NCBI RefSeq assembly: GCF_002868735.1
Contig: NZ_CP025611.1
Location: forward strand, 3,242,501 to 3,306,500
Length of the DNA stretch: 64,000 nucleotides
Source of the DNA: Niveispirillum cyanobacteriorum
GTDB taxonomy: Bacteria; Pseudomonadota; Alphaproteobacteria; Azospirillales; Azospirillaceae
Direction: 5' to 3'
In this document: positions 1-18,572 of the stretch, in pieces
Layout of the letters: each line of letters opens with the position of its first letter
How positions within the stretch are numbered: position 1 is the stretch's first letter
Made by a program: the position numbers and the translations under genes
Notes under the pieces: model-generated
Databases searched by the model: none
What the model was told of the DNA's origin: nothing
Seen by the model: the letters and a program-made list of their open reading frames with translations, nothing else

Positions 1-2777
<2,777 letters not shown>

Positions 2778-2791
2778 GGGCCGATCAGGTC

Positions 2792-2823
2792 GACGCCCGG
2801 CGGGTCACCGCCCGCCGGGCGTC
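2792..2823 (+). other. Perfect 13-bp stem-loop in the rpoB-rpoC gap
   Basis: The arms GACGCCCGGCGGG and CCCGCCGGGCGTC enclose a 6-nt loop. No T-run follows, so it is not a normal intrinsic terminator. A processing or mRNA-stability hairpin between rpoB and rpoC is a reasonable inference. Confidence 0.7.
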
Positions 2824-2835
2824 CTCATCGTTTGA

Positions 2836-7152
<4,317 letters not shown>

Positions 7153-7178
7153 GATCGGCAGATGCTGAGTTGAGTAGG

Positions 7179-7214
7179 AAAGGGCCGCCCTGGCAAAAGG
7201 GCGGCCCTTTTCCG
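7179..7214 (+). terminator. Intrinsic terminator of rpoBC
   Basis: The inverted repeat AAAGGGCCGCCC / GGGCGGCCCTTT has an 8-nt loop and runs into TTTT just after the rpoC stop codon. Confidence 0.9.
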
Positions 7215-7303
7215 TTCTGGCCTGCTAGGAACAAAGCTGCTGCTACCGGGTTGCCCCGTCGTCGCGCGGGCCCGTCGCCAGCGCTCGGTCTGGAGGGGTT
7301 CCC

Positions 7304-7732
7304 ATGCAGCGCTATGCCTACGGCTGGATCACGCTGGCCTTCTTCGCCATCTCAATGTTGGGCCATTGGATATTCGGCTGGTTCGCCTACGCCGACGCCG
7401 CGATCCAGCATGGAAACGCGCCTACCCTGGTGCCCTTCATCATGCAGATGGGGCGGGAGACGTTTGAGAACTGGCAGTCGGAATTCCTGCAACTGCTGTG
7501 GCAGGTTTGCGGTCTCGCCTACTTCCTTTATGCCGGCTCGCCCGCGTCCAAGGAGAATGACGACCGCATGGAGGCCAAGATCGACGCCTTGCTTCGCCTG
7601 CAGGCGGGCGATCGTGCCGGTAGCCTGATTACAGCACTTGATGAGCGGTACCTGCGCACCCACGGCCATGCAAAGCCGCTGCGCCATGGCGACCAGCCGG
7701 TGGGAATCACGGTGGCAGATCCTGGCGCATAG
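7304..7732 (+). CDS. DUF6766-like small membrane protein
   Basis: This is a 142-residue protein with two likely membrane segments (about residues 8-28 and 66-82). They flank a loop with the conserved-looking ENWQSEFLQ motif, and a soluble C-terminal helix follows (KENDDRMEAKIDALL). The pattern matches my memory of the DUF6766 family of bacterial membrane proteins with no known function. A clear ribosome-binding site (GGAGGGG, 5 nt from ATG) fixes the start. The gene stands alone after the rpoC terminator. Confidence 0.75.
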   Translation: MQRYAYGWITLAFFAISMLGHWIFGWFAYADAAIQHGNAPTLVPFIMQMGRETFENWQSEFLQLLWQVCGLAYFLYAGSPASKENDDRMEAKIDALLRLQAGDRAGSLITALDERYLRTHGHAKPLRHGDQPVGITVADPGA

Positions 7733-7804
7733 CCTTACCCCTTGGCAAGGCGTACCATCGCCGCCTAAATAACCGCCATTGGGACTGGTCAGGGAGTGGC
7801 GGTG

Positions 7805-8134
7805 ATGGCGGGTAGTCGTTTGTCAGGTAAGCTGGGCCTGCTGTTCGCGGCGCTGTCCGGTGTCGGGGCTGCCTCTATCGTTGGGGAGTTGCTGCGCGCC
7901 CTGCCGCAGGCGGCAGCCATCGCCGAACAAAACCCCATGCTGCTGGTGGCGGCTCCCATTCCGGTCGGTGCCGTTGTTGCCATCGCGCATATTTTCTGGC
8001 TGCGTTCTTTGGCTGTCAGGTCCGTACCGGTCGCTCCTCCAGCGGCACCTGCCCGCACCTTGGTACCACCCCCCGATGACGGGCAGGGCGGTGGCAATAA
8101 GCCCCCGCGCTGGCGGCCCGTTATCCGTAATTGA
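7805..8134 (+). CDS. Hypothetical membrane protein
   Basis: The product has about 109 residues with two hydrophobic stretches: LGLLFAALSGVGAASIVG near the N-terminus and MLLVAAPIPVGAVVAIAH in the middle. A proline-rich tail ending in basic residues follows. I do not recognise a family. The ATG at 7805 is preferred over GTG 7796 because AGGGAG at 7791-7796 is correctly spaced for it. A two-segment arrangement of this kind occurs in small structural proteins, but that is only a guess. The next ORF starts 11 nt downstream and may be translated with it. Confidence 0.55.
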   Translation: MAGSRLSGKLGLLFAALSGVGAASIVGELLRALPQAAAIAEQNPMLLVAAPIPVGAVVAIAHIFWLRSLAVRSVPVAPPAAPARTLVPPPDDGQGGGNKPPRWRPVIRN

Positions 8135-8144
8135 GGCTGGGCCT

Positions 8145-8426
8145 ATGAACCGTACCCAGCTTACACTGGCGCTGGACAGGATGGACAGGCTGTACCCCAA
8201 CGTGCTTCAGCCCGATTACCGGGACGAAGTGTTGGGCGTTGGCCGTTCCTTCGCGCCGCTGGCCCGCACGGCCAAGAAGCTTGGTAGCCTCCTGCACGCC
8301 CACCGTGGTCGCAAACTTGATCAGTTGGAAGAACGTGTCGTGGCGGAGGTCCGGCAACTGCATGATGAGCTGCGCGAAGGGGCGCAGCGGCTGCTGGCCG
8401 CCAAGGTTTGGATCGGGGACGAGTAG
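8145..8426 (+). CDS. Small helical hypothetical protein
   Basis: This is a 93-residue, all-helical-looking protein without signal peptide or membrane segment. Charged heptad-like stretches lie in its C-terminal half (KLDQLEERVVAEVRQLHDELREG), suggesting a short coiled coil. I do not recognise it. The ATG at 8145 lies 11 nt after the preceding stop, with GAGGCTGGG upstream as a likely ribosome-binding site. A longer reading of the frame from 7860 exists but overlaps the previous gene completely. The pair at 7.8-8.4 kb could be a two-gene unit. Confidence 0.5.
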   Translation: MNRTQLTLALDRMDRLYPNVLQPDYRDEVLGVGRSFAPLARTAKKLGSLLHAHRGRKLDQLEERVVAEVRQLHDELREGAQRLLAAKVWIGDE

Positions 8427-8439
8427 CCCCCGACCGGCA

Positions 8440-8841
8440 TCAGCCCCCGAAAAACACCCTGTACATCAGACGCCCGGGCAGCAGCGTGAAAGCCCCGGTG
8501 ATCAGCAAGGCCAGCACGTAAAGCCGCACCATCGCCTTCTTGTGGCGTACGATATCGCCCTTCCGGACCAAACGGATGGCCTGCCACAGCGTGATCAGCG
8601 TCAGCACCGACAGAAGATGGATCGGGCTGAACAGCCCGAACATCCGGATTTCATGGATGAAAAAGGAAGACAGCGCCACGGTCGCCATGGCGGCCACCCA
8701 GATGCGGCCCAGAAGCCGGTGGGTCGGCGTCCCCTTGGGCATGGCAAACTGTACGCCACCCAGGATGATGGCGGCACCTGCCAGCACGGCATGAAGCTGG
8801 ATCAGCGCCGGTGCGCCCAGGAAAAGATCGAAACCCTGCAA
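8440..8841 (-). CDS. DUF2306-type four-helix membrane protein, TTG start
   Basis: This is a 133-residue integral membrane protein with four predicted helices. Conserved-looking features are LHAVLAG in helix 1, GRIWVAAM in helix 2, the histidine in FFIHEIRMFG and RHKKAMVRLY before the last helix. These match DUF2306 (predicted membrane, possibly haem-related; no known function). No ATG precedes helix 1, so the TTG at 8841-8839 must be the start. It has AGGGG about 7 nt upstream. The gene converges on the hypothetical gene ending at 8426. A 13-bp palindrome lies immediately upstream of its ribosome-binding site. Confidence 0.75.
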   Translation of the reverse strand: MQGFDLFLGAPALIQLHAVLAGAAIILGGVQFAMPKGTPTHRLLGRIWVAAMATVALSSFFIHEIRMFGLFSPIHLLSVLTLITLWQAIRLVRKGDIVRHKKAMVRLYVLALLITGAFTLLPGRLMYRVFFGG

Positions 8842-8852
8842 TTTTAATCCCC

Positions 8853-8883
8853 TGTCCGATAGGTTTTCCCAACCTATCGGACA
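8853..8883. promoter_or_regulatory. 13-bp perfect palindrome between rimO and the DUF2306 gene
   Basis: The arms TGTCCGATAGGTT and AACCTATCGGACA are separated by 5 nt. On the minus strand it lies 47 nt after the rimO stop and a few nt before the Shine-Dalgarno of the DUF2306 gene. It may end rimO transcription, although no U-run follows, or control translation of the downstream gene. Confidence 0.65.
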
Positions 8884-8929
8884 AACCAGGCAGGAAAATC
8901 AATGGCCTGGTTAAAGGGACGTAAAGAAT

Positions 8930-10267
8930 TCAGCGAATGACGCTGCCCCACAGATCGTATTCGTCTGCTTCCTCGATCTTCACCCGGACCATATCGCCCG
9001 GCTTCACCTTGAACTCGTCATTCAGGTAGACGGCACCGTCGATCTCCGGGGCATCGGCCCAGGAGCGTCCAACGGCCCCTTCCTCGTCTACCTCGTCGAT
9101 CAGCACATCCATCTCGCGACCGATCTTGGTGGCGAAACGCTTGGCGCTGATCTCCTGCTGGTGCGCCATCAGGCGGTTCCAGCGTTCTTCCTGGACTTCC
9201 TTTGGAACGGCGCCAGGGATCTCGTTGGCGGGCGCGCCCTCCACCGGTTCGTACTTGAAGCAGCCCAGACGGTCGATCTGAGCCTCGGTCAGCCAGTCCA
9301 GCAGATACTGGAAATCCTGCTCCGTCTCACCGGGGAAGCCGACGATGAAGGTGGAGCGGAGCGTCAGATCGGGGCAGCCCTGGCGCCACATCTTGATCCG
9401 GTCCAGCACCTTGTCGGTGTTCGCCGGGCGCTTCATGGCCTTTAGGACGTTGGGGGCCGCATGCTGGAACGGGATGTCGAGATAGGGCAGCACCTTGCCC
9501 TCTGCCATCAGCCCAATGACCTCGTCCACATGGGGATAGGGATAGACATAATGCAGGCGAATCCAGGCGCCCAAGTCGCCCAGTTCGCGGGCCAGATCAA
9601 TGAACTTGGCGCGGACCTGGCGGCCCTTCCACTTGCTCTCGGCATAGCGTGTGTCCATGCCATAGGCCGACGTATCCTGGCTGACCACCAGGATTTCCTT
9701 CACCCCGGCCTTCACCAGCGCCTCGGCCTCGGCCAGCACCATGTTGGCGGGGCGGGAGACCAGATCGCCGCGAATGGACGGGATAATGCAGAAGGTGCAG
9801 CGGTTGTTGCAGCCCTCTGAAATCTTCAGATAGGCATAATGGCGCGGGGTGAGACGCAGGCCCTGCGGTGGCACCACATCCAGATACGGGTCATGGCGCG
9901 GCGGCACCACCTCGTGCACGGCGCTGACCACTTGCTCATACTGGTGCGGACCCGTGACGGCCAGGACATTGGGGTGGTTCTGACGGATTAGGCTCTCTTC
10001 CTTGCCCAGACAGCCCGTGACGATGACTTTGCCGTTTTCCTTGATGGCCTCACCGATGGCCTCCAGGCTTTCGGCCTTGGCGCTGTCCAGGAACCCGCAG
10101 GTATTGACCAGCACAACATCGGCCCCGTCATAGGAGCCGGAAATCTCATACCCTTCCGACCGCAGCTTGGTCAGGATGCGTTCGCTGTCCACCAGCGCCT
10201 TGGGGCAGCCGAGAGAGACGATGCCGACCTTGGGCGCGGCGGCGGGGGAATGGGTCTGCTTGGTCAT
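8930..10267 (-). CDS. rimO: Ribosomal protein S12 methylthiotransferase RimO
   Basis: RimO is a radical-SAM enzyme that adds a beta-methylthio group to a conserved aspartate of ribosomal protein S12. The N-terminal UPF0004 domain has cysteines at 21, 57 and 86 for the auxiliary [4Fe-4S] cluster. The radical-SAM motif CNNRCTFC lies at residues 153-160, and a C-terminal TRAM domain ends the protein ([19 protein letters not shown]). The form of the motifs ([23 protein letters not shown]) separates it from its tRNA-modifying relative MiaB. Its length of 445 aa is typical. Its substrate gene rpsL starts 1.2 kb away in the opposite orientation. Confidence 0.96.
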   Translation of the reverse strand: MTKQTHSPAAAPKVGIVSLGCPKALVDSERILTKLRSEGYEISGSYDGADVVLVNTCGFLDSAKAESLEAIGEAIKENGKVIVTGCLGKEESLIRQNHPNVLAVTGPHQYEQVVSAVHEVVPPRHDPYLDVVPPQGLRLTPRHYAYLKISEGCNNRCTFCIIPSIRGDLVSRPANMVLAEAEALVKAGVKEILVVSQDTSAYGMDTRYAESKWKGRQVRAKFIDLARELGDLGAWIRLHYVYPYPHVDEVIGLMAEGKVLPYLDIPFQHAAPNVLKAMKRPANTDKVLDRIKMWRQGCPDLTLRSTFIVGFPGETEQDFQYLLDWLTEAQIDRLGCFKYEPVEGAPANEIPGAVPKEVQEERWNRLMAHQQEISAKRFATKIGREMDVLIDEVDEEGAVGRSWADAPEIDGAVYLNDEFKVKPGDMVRVKIEEADEYDLWGSVIR

Positions 10268-10426
10268 GGGGAAGGGTCCTTGAAAACAAGCGGCCTATAT
10301 AATCTCGTGCGCGCGTTGAGGCCAGTGGGCCGCAAGCATGGCGGGGTGGCGGAAAGCAGCGCGGATGGTGTGCCGGTACGATTCGGGGTATGATCGCTCC
10401 TCAGATACAGCATCCGGGATGCCGTC

Positions 10427-11035
10427 ATGGTCAAGGCCGTCAAAAAGATCGATGTCAGCCGCATGACCATTGATGAGTTTCTGGCGTGGGACTCGGGCGA
10501 TGACCTGACTTATGAGCTGATAGAGGGTCGGCCTGTGGCACAGTCGGCGCCCTCCACCACCCATGCCCGGATTACAGCCAACCTCAGCATAAGCCTTGGA
10601 AACCGGCTGCGGTCTGCTGGGCGGCCATGTGTGCTGGAGGCTGGGGGAGGAGCGCTGCGTATCGACAAGCGCTGGACCGTCCGTGCGCCAGACCTGCTGG
10701 TCCGCTGCGGCTCGGACCGGCGGACGGCGGAGATGCCGCTGTTGGCCGCTGAAATCCTCTCGCCCAGCAATTCCGCCAGCGAAATGGCCCGCCAGCGTGA
10801 TGATTATGCCTCGGTGGGTATCCAGCAGGTCCTGGAGCTGGACCAGGACGAGGCCCGCGCCCTGCTGTGGCGGGCCGATGGCGACCGTTGGATTGTCGAA
10901 ACGATCCGTGGCCTGAAAGCCTCTATTACGCTTGACAGTATCGGCGTTACCATCCCCATGGCCGAGATTTATGAGGATGTGGAACTGACACTCACCGCCG
11001 AGGGCCCATCGGTGGCGGCGGGATCGGCCCCCTGA
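10427..11035 (+). CDS. Uma2 family (DUF820) PD-(D/E)xK nuclease-like protein
   Basis: The 202-residue product has the Uma2/DUF820 pattern. There is an N-terminal MTIDEFLAWDSGDDLTYELIEG segment, an APDLLV strand carrying the putative catalytic aspartate, and a LAAEILSPSN strand carrying the glutamate. The family has a restriction-endonuclease-like fold, but its biological role is unknown. It is very abundant in cyanobacteria and scattered in proteobacteria. The gene stands alone between divergent rimO and the str promoter. Its C-terminal 25 residues are low-complexity. Confidence 0.85.
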   Translation: MVKAVKKIDVSRMTIDEFLAWDSGDDLTYELIEGRPVAQSAPSTTHARITANLSISLGNRLRSAGRPCVLEAGGGALRIDKRWTVRAPDLLVRCGSDRRTAEMPLLAAEILSPSNSASEMARQRDDYASVGIQQVLELDQDEARALLWRADGDRWIVETIRGLKASITLDSIGVTIPMAEIYEDVELTLTAEGPSVAAGSAP

Positions 11036-11108
11036 CCGGCCCTCAAGCCCTGCGGAGTCCAGGGGGCCACGATGCGTTGCCAACGTGGCGGAAGGCCTAG
11101 GGTCGCGC

Positions 11109-11137
11109 TTGACGGGGTGGGGCGACATCCCTATAGT
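11109..11137 (+). promoter_or_regulatory. Consensus sigma-70-type promoter of the str operon
   Basis: TTGACG and TATAGT are separated by exactly 17 nt. The element lies 74 nt after the Uma2 gene and about 300 nt before rpsL. It is one of the best -35/-10 matches in the window and is the likely driver of rpsL-rpsG-fusA-tuf. Confidence 0.8.
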
Positions 11138-11434
11138 CCGCCAACCTATTTCGGGGGGGCAGGCTGTAGCCCGCCCTCGTGGCGTCTAGACGCTGTCCCC
11201 ACTGTTGGCATCAAGCGCTTACCCATCAGGGACGTTGGCCAGCTCCAAGGAACCTCCCCGGAACAGTCGATAGCCGCACCCGAGTCCTTGTTCGGACGGC
11301 GCATGAGATTCTCCCGCACGGAGCCCAAAGCTTCGTATGCGGGTGTTTTTCGTCCGTCGTTATGAGGTTGGTGGTGCGACCGGTTTGGAATGACATCCCC
11401 GTTTCGGGGATATGAGAAAAGGCGAAGGGCGTTC
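11138..11434 (+). promoter_or_regulatory. Long leader of the str operon with a possible attenuator
   Basis: About 297 nt separate the promoter from rpsL with no convincing ORF. CCCGCA (11313-11318) can pair with TGCGGG (11338-11343), followed by TGTTTTT. This is a weak terminator-like hairpin. A second small hairpin CCCCGTTTCGGGG (11397-11409) sits just before the rpsL ribosome-binding site. Autogenous control by a ribosomal protein is inferred, not shown. Confidence 0.4.
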
Positions 11435-11806
11435 ATGCCGACGATCAGTCAGTTGATCCGCAAGCCGCGGGCTCCGTTGGTGGCCCGGGATAAGGTGCCG
11501 GCCCTGCAGGAATGCCCGCAGAAGCGTGGCGTTTGCACCCGTGTCTACACCACCACCCCGAAGAAGCCGAACTCGGCGCTTCGTAAGGTCGCCCGCGTGC
11601 GCCTGACGAACGGCTACGAGGTCATCAGCTACATCCCCGGTGAAGGTCACAATCTTCAGGAGCACTCGGTCGTCATGATCCGTGGTGGCCGCGTGAAGGA
11701 TCTTCCCGGTGTGCGTTACCACATCATCCGCGGCACGCTCGATACTCAGGGCGTGAAGAATCGGAAGCAGCGCCGGTCGAAGTACGGCGCGAAGCGTCCG
11801 AAGTAA
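11435..11806 (+). CDS. rpsL: 30S ribosomal protein S12
   Basis: S12 sits at the decoding centre and is the first gene of the str operon. The product has 123 residues with the universal [11 protein letters not shown] and GGRVKDLPG motifs. Lys43 and Lys88 are the wild-type residues, so the protein looks streptomycin-sensitive. Asp89 is the expected target of RimO, whose gene is nearby. The ATG at 11435 (MPTISQ) is the conserved start; an upstream in-frame ATG at 11390 lies in the leader. Confidence 0.99.
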   Translation: MPTISQLIRKPRAPLVARDKVPALQECPQKRGVCTRVYTTTPKKPNSALRKVARVRLTNGYEVISYIPGEGHNLQEHSVVMIRGGRVKDLPGVRYHIIRGTLDTQGVKNRKQRRSKYGAKRPK

Positions 11807-12289
<483 letters not shown>

Positions 12290-12307
12290 GTTCGGACGCC
12301 CCGATCC

Positions 12308-14380
12308 ATGGCCCGGTCCCATCCCATCCACTCCTATCGGAATATCGGCATTGCCGCGCACATTGATGCCGGCAAGACGACGACGACGGAGCGGATCCTG
12401 TTTTACACGGGCAAGTCCTATCGCATTGGCGAGGTCGATAACGGCACCGCCACGATGGACTGGATGGAACAGGAACAGGAACGGGGCATCACGATCACCT
12501 CGGCGGCCACGACCTGTGTCTGGAAGGATCACCGTATCAACATCATCGACACGCCGGGTCACGTTGACTTCACCATTGAGGTTGAACGTTCTTTGCGGGT
12601 TCTTGACGGTGCGGTTGCCCTGTTCGATGCGGTGTCGGGTGTGGAGCCCCAGTCGGAAACGGTCTGGCGGCAGGCGGACAAGTACCGCGTGCCCCGGATC
12701 TGCTTCGTAAACAAGATGGACCGCGTTGGCGCGGACCTTCTGGGGACGGTGGCGATGATTGCAGAACGCTTGGGTGCCAACCCCGTTCTGCTGCAATTGC
12801 CGCTGGGTGTGGAGACGGGCTTCAAGGGTGTCATCGACCTGATCGCCATGAAGGCGGTCATCTGGGCCGATGATATGCTGGGCGCCCGGTTCGATACGGT
12901 GGATGTGCCGACCGACATGCTGGATGAGGCGAAGCGCTGGCGCGCCAAGCTGGTCGAGCAGGCGGTCGATATGGAAGAGGCGGCGACCGACGCCTTCCTG
13001 TCCGGTGTTGAACCGGATGAGAAGGAACTGCGTCGTCTGATCCGTAAGGGCACGATCGGGCTGAAGCTCGTTCCGGTGCTGTGCGGGTCGGCTTTCAAGA
13101 ATAAGGGCGTGCAGCCCATGCTGGATGCCGTCGTTGATTTTCTGCCATCCCCGGCGGACAAGGGCGATGTCCAGGGTTTGACGCCGTCGGGCGATGCGGT
13201 AACCCGCGCCGCCAATGACGAGGCGCCTTTTGCGGCGCTGGCGTTCAAGGTGATGAATGATCCGTTCGCGGGGTCCCTGACCTTCGCCCGTATCTATTCC
13301 GGTTCTCTGCGTCAGGATGCCATCATGGCCAATCCCGGCAAGAAGCAGGAAGAGAAGGCTGGCCGCATGCTGCTGATGCATGCCAACAGCCGGGAGGAGA
13401 TCGAGGAAGCACATGCGGGCGATATCGTCGCGTTTGCTTCCCTGGAAGGGACGACGACGGGGGATACGCTGTGTGATCCGGCCCATCCGATCCTGCTGGA
13501 GCGGATGGAGTTTCCCGAGCCGGTGATCGAGGTGGTGGTCGAGCCGCGTAGTCAGGCCGATCACGACCGGATGGCAGTGGCACTTGGCCGTTTGGCGGCT
13601 GAGGACCCTTCTTTCCGGATCGGCCGCGATCCCGAATCGGGCCAGGCGATCCTGCGGGGCATGGGTGAGCTTCATTTGGAGATCATCGTGGACCGCATGC
13701 GCCGGGAGTTCCGGGTGGAGGCGGCGGTGGGCAAGCCCAAGGTGGCCTACCGCGAGACCGTCACTGCCCGGGGCGAGGTGGATCACACGCATCGGCGCCA
13801 GATTGGTAATGTCGGCCAGTTCGCCCGCGTTAAGCTGGTGGTGGAGCCGGCAGAAGCGGGTCGGGGGCTGGTATTTGTGAACAAGGTGTCAGCGGAAACG
13901 CTGCCAAAGGAATTTGTCACGGGCGTGCAGAAGGGGCTTGAGGCCGCCAGGACGTCGGGTGTCGTTGCCGGTTATCCGGTGGTCGATATTCGGGTCGAAC
14001 TGGTCGATGGCGCCTTCCACGATGTGGAAAGCTCTACGCAGGCATTTGAAATGGCTGCGCGGACGGCATTGCGGGAAGGGCTGGCCAAGGCTCGCCCCGT
14101 CCTGTTGGAGCCCGTGATGAAGGTCGAGGTGATGACCCCGGAGGAATATCTGGGCGATATCATCGGCGACCTGAACAGCCGCCGGGGGCATATCCTCGGC
14201 ATGGATCAACGGGGCAATGCCCGGGTGATCGATGCCAAGGTGCCACTGGCGACGATGTTTGGTTATGTGAATACGCTGCGGTCCAGCAGTCAGGGCCGGG
14301 CACAGTACTCGATGCAATTCGAAACGTATGAACCGGCGCCGCACGCCATCGCTGACGAGCTTCGCAGCAAGGTGGCCTGA
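12308..14380 (+). CDS. fusA: Elongation factor G, str-operon copy (divergent domain IV)
   Basis: EF-G is the GTPase that translocates the ribosome and helps RRF recycle it. The 690-residue product has canonical G motifs (AHIDAGKT at 17-24, DTPGH, NKMD) and a normal switch I ([15 protein letters not shown]). Domain IV is unusual: the QxGGxGQF signature reads QIGNVGQF, the usual glycine-rich turn is missing and the following helix is altered. The tip motif FHDVES is kept. Codon use is much less biased than in rpsG and tuf; 7 of the first 13 arginine codons are CGG. The upstream Shine-Dalgarno is poor (no GGAG near 12308). A second EF-G gene with the opposite pattern is at 34870-37011. Confidence 0.95.
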   Translation: MARSHPIHSYRNIGIAAHIDAGKTTTTERILFYTGKSYRIGEVDNGTATMDWMEQEQERGITITSAATTCVWKDHRINIIDTPGHVDFTIEVERSLRVLDGAVALFDAVSGVEPQSETVWRQADKYRVPRICFVNKMDRVGADLLGTVAMIAERLGANPVLLQLPLGVETGFKGVIDLIAMKAVIWADDMLGARFDTVDVPTDMLDEAKRWRAKLVEQAVDMEEAATDAFLSGVEPDEKELRRLIRKGTIGLKLVPVLCGSAFKNKGVQPMLDAVVDFLPSPADKGDVQGLTPSGDAVTRAANDEAPFAALAFKVMNDPFAGSLTFARIYSGSLRQDAIMANPGKKQEEKAGRMLLMHANSREEIEEAHAGDIVAFASLEGTTTGDTLCDPAHPILLERMEFPEPVIEVVVEPRSQADHDRMAVALGRLAAEDPSFRIGRDPESGQAILRGMGELHLEIIVDRMRREFRVEAAVGKPKVAYRETVTARGEVDHTHRRQIGNVGQFARVKLVVEPAEAGRGLVFVNKVSAETLPKEFVTGVQKGLEAARTSGVVAGYPVVDIRVELVDGAFHDVESSTQAFEMAARTALREGLAKARPVLLEPVMKVEVMTPEEYLGDIIGDLNSRRGHILGMDQRGNARVIDAKVPLATMFGYVNTLRSSSQGRAQYSMQFETYEPAPHAIADELRSKVA

Positions 14381-14417
14381 ACTGGTCGTCAACCGATTGA
14401 AATGAGGACGGAACATC

Positions 14418-15605
<1,188 letters not shown>

Positions 15606-15638
15606 GCCTATCGCTTCGACGCATCACAGCAATGTGGT

Positions 15639-15670
15639 GGGGCCGGCCCGAAAGTACTTGGGGCCGGCCC
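15639..15670 (+). terminator. Stem-loop after tuf, probable terminator or attenuator before rpsJ
   Basis: Two copies of GGGGCCGGCCC, itself nearly palindromic, are 10 nt apart and can pair as a 10-bp stem. TCTTT and, further on, CTCTTTTT follow. It separates the str genes from the S10 cluster, so rpsJ probably depends on partial read-through or on its own promoter. Confidence 0.6.
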
Positions 15671-15711
15671 ACTCTTTGGGTATAAACCCTGCTCTTTTTG
15701 GGGTCTAGGAC

Positions 15712-16020
<309 letters not shown>

Positions 16021-16085
16021 TCTAGTTTGGTGGAGTACGGGACCTCTCCCGATCTGAGGATGTCCCGAGTTATGGAGAAAAACAG

Positions 16086-16790
16086 ATGCGATCCGGATTG
16101 ATCGCGCAGAAGGTCGGCATGACCCGCGTCTTCACAGACGAGGGTGAAAGCGTGCCGGTGACTGTGCTGAAGCTGGACCAGGTCCAGGTTGTCGCCCACA
16201 AGACGGAAGAGAAGGATGGCTACACCGCCCTCCAGCTCGGCGCCGTCAAGGCCAAGGTGAAGAACGTCGCCAAGGCCCAGCGTGAGGTGTTCGCCAAGGC
16301 CAAGGTCGAGCCGAAGAAGAAGCTCGTCGAGTTCCGCGTGGCTCCCGCCAATCTGATCGAGGTTGGTGCTGAGCTGACCGCGGATCATTTCGTTTCCGGC
16401 CAGTTCGTGGACGTGCAGGGCACGACCCTGGGTAAGGGTTTTGCTGGCGGTATGAAGCGCTGGAATTTCGGCGGTCTGCGTGCGACCCACGGCGTGTCCG
16501 TGTCGCACCGCTCCATCGGTTCGACCGGTGGCCGTCAGGATCCCGGTAAGACCTTCAAGAACAAGAAGATGCCCGGTCACATGGGTGTCGACACCGTCAC
16601 CGTCCAGAACCTGAAGGTCGTGTCGGTCGACGCCGAGCGCGGTCTGATCCTGGTCAAGGGCGCTGTCCCGGGCCATGAGGGCGCTTTCGTCCTCGTCAAG
16701 GACGCCGTCAAGAAGAAGCTGCCCGAGGGCGTGCCGTTCCCCGGCGCCTTCCGTGCTCCGGCTGCTGAAGCTGTCGCGGCGGAGGGCTGA
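16086..16790 (+). CDS. rplC: 50S ribosomal protein L3
   Basis: L3 is an early assembly protein whose loop reaches the peptidyl-transferase centre. The product has 234 residues and contains the typical [20 protein letters not shown] region near residue 145. The C-terminus has a short Ala-rich tail ([11 protein letters not shown]). GTTATGGAGAAA precedes ATG 16086. The gene is co-transcribed with rplD, 3 nt downstream. Confidence 0.99.
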   Translation: MRSGLIAQKVGMTRVFTDEGESVPVTVLKLDQVQVVAHKTEEKDGYTALQLGAVKAKVKNVAKAQREVFAKAKVEPKKKLVEFRVAPANLIEVGAELTADHFVSGQFVDVQGTTLGKGFAGGMKRWNFGGLRATHGVSVSHRSIGSTGGRQDPGKTFKNKKMPGHMGVDTVTVQNLKVVSVDAERGLILVKGAVPGHEGAFVLVKDAVKKKLPEGVPFPGAFRAPAAEAVAAEG

Positions 16791-16793
16791 TAA

Positions 16794-17414
16794 ATGAAGA
16801 CGTCCATCAAGAATCTGAACAACGAAACCGTCGGCGAGATTGAGCTGTCGGAAGCCGTGTTCGGCCTGCCGGCCCGTCAGGACATCCTGGCTCGCATGGT
16901 GCTGTGGCAGTTGGCCAAGCGCCGCGCTGGTACTCATAAGGCCAAGACGATCTCCGAGATCTCCGGCACCACCAAGAAGCCGTGGCGCCAGAAGGGCACC
17001 GGCCGCGCCCGTCAGGGTTCGCTGCGTTCGCCGCAGTTCCGCGGTGGCGCGCGTATTTTCGGGCCGGTCGTTCGTTCCCACGAACATGACCTGACCAAGA
17101 AGGTCCGCAAGCTGGCCCTGAAGACCGCCCTGTCGGTCAAGGCCGCCGAAGGCAAGCTGGTCGTGCTGGAGGCCGCCAAGGCCGATAGCCACAAGACCAA
17201 GGTGCTGTTCGGTCAGCTGCAGGCCCTGGGTCTGAAGTCGGCGCTGATCATCGACGGTTCCAACGTTGATGTGAATTTCGCCCGTGCCGCCGGCAACATC
17301 CCGCACATCGACGTGCTGCCGGAACAGGGCGCCAACGTGTACGACATCCTGCGCCGGGACGTTCTCGTCCTGACGCGCAACGCTGTCGAGCAGCTGGAGG
17401 CTCGCCTGAAATGA
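16794..17414 (+). CDS. rplD: 50S ribosomal protein L4
   Basis: L4 lines the exit tunnel; in enterobacteria it also represses its own operon. The product has 206 residues with the [15 protein letters not shown] loop and the [20 protein letters not shown] helix of the family. It starts 3 nt after rplC and overlaps rplW by 4 nt (ATGA), so translational coupling is likely. Confidence 0.99.
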   Translation: MKTSIKNLNNETVGEIELSEAVFGLPARQDILARMVLWQLAKRRAGTHKAKTISEISGTTKKPWRQKGTGRARQGSLRSPQFRGGARIFGPVVRSHEHDLTKKVRKLALKTALSVKAAEGKLVVLEAAKADSHKTKVLFGQLQALGLKSALIIDGSNVDVNFARAAGNIPHIDVLPEQGANVYDILRRDVLVLTRNAVEQLEARLK

Positions 17415-17725
17415 GCACGAGCAAGAAGACAATCTCGGCCGAGCGCATGTACGACGTCGTCGTTGCGCCCGTGATCACCGAGAAGGCCACCATGGGTTCC
17501 GAGCACAACCAGGTCACCTTCAAGGTGCGCATGGATGCCACGAAGCCCGAGATCAAGGCCGCGGTTGAGGGCCTGTTCAAGGTGACGGTCACGGCGGTGA
17601 ATACCTCCGTGGTCAAGGGGAAGACCAAGCGCTTCCGTGGGACGATCGGTCGTCGGTCGGACTACAAGAAGGCCGTGGTTACCCTCGCCGAGGGCAGCTC
17701 CATCGACGTGACCACCGGCGTGTGA
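17411..17725 (+). CDS. rplW: 50S ribosomal protein L23
   Basis: L23 surrounds the tunnel exit and is the docking site for trigger factor and SRP. The product has 104 residues with PVITEKATM and the C-terminal [20 protein letters not shown] motif. The ATG overlaps the rplD stop (ATGA). The next gene, rplB, begins 10 nt downstream. Confidence 0.99.
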   Translation: MSTSKKTISAERMYDVVVAPVITEKATMGSEHNQVTFKVRMDATKPEIKAAVEGLFKVTVTAVNTSVVKGKTKRFRGTIGRRSDYKKAVVTLAEGSSIDVTTGV

Positions 17726-17735
17726 GGGTAGAGCT

Positions 17736-18560
17736 ATGGCTTTGAAGACTTTCCGTCCGATTACGCCGAGCCTCCGCCAGCTGGTACTGGTGGACCGTTC
17801 GGAACTGCATAAAGGCAAGCCCGTCAAGATGCTGACCGAGGGCCTCTCCGGCTCTGGTGGTCGCAACAATACGGGTCGCATCACTGCCCGCCGCATGGGT
17901 GGCGGTCACAAGCGCACGTACCGCATCATCGACTTCAAGCGTACGAAGTTCGATATGCCGGCGACCGTTGAGCGTCTGGAATATGACCCCAACCGTACTG
18001 GCTTCATCGCTCTGGTGAAGTACACGGACGGCACCCTCGCTTACATTCTGGCTCCGCAGCGCCTGAAGGCCGGTGATGTTGTCATCTCCGGTGAAAAGGT
18101 TGACGTGAAGCCCGGCAACGCGATGCCGCTGAAGAACATCCCTGTTGGCACCATCGTCCACAATGTGGAACTGAAGGCTGGCAAGGGTGGTCAGTTGGCT
18201 CGTTCAGCCGGCACGTACCTGCAGCTGGTCGGTCGCGACCAGGGCTATGCTCAGCTGAAGCTCCCCTCGGGCGAGCTGCGCATGGTCCGTGGCGAGTGCA
18301 TGGCCACCATCGGTGCCGTGTCCAATCCGGACCAGTCCAATGTGGTCATCGCCAAGGCCGGTCGTAACCGCTGGCTGGGCAAGCGTCCGTCCGTTCGCGG
18401 CGTCGCCATGAACCCGATCGATCACCCGCACGGTGGTGGTGAAGGCCGTACCTCCGGTGGCCGTCACCCGGTCACGCCGTGGGGCAAGCCGACCAAGGGT
18501 AAGAAGACGCGTCAGAACAAGGGCACGGATAAGCTCATTATCCGCCGCCGCGCTAAGTAA
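17736..18560 (+). CDS. rplB: 50S ribosomal protein L2
   Basis: L2 is a core 50S protein needed for subunit association and peptidyl transfer. The product has 274 residues with [18 protein letters not shown] and the functionally key [14 protein letters not shown] loop (histidine near residue 229). Length and start (MALKTFRP) match the family. GAGGGTAGAGCT precedes ATG 17736. Confidence 0.99.
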   Translation: MALKTFRPITPSLRQLVLVDRSELHKGKPVKMLTEGLSGSGGRNNTGRITARRMGGGHKRTYRIIDFKRTKFDMPATVERLEYDPNRTGFIALVKYTDGTLAYILAPQRLKAGDVVISGEKVDVKPGNAMPLKNIPVGTIVHNVELKAGKGGQLARSAGTYLQLVGRDQGYAQLKLPSGELRMVRGECMATIGAVSNPDQSNVVIAKAGRNRWLGKRPSVRGVAMNPIDHPHGGGEGRTSGGRHPVTPWGKPTKGKKTRQNKGTDKLIIRRRAK

Positions 18561-18572
18561 GGGAGTGCTGCC

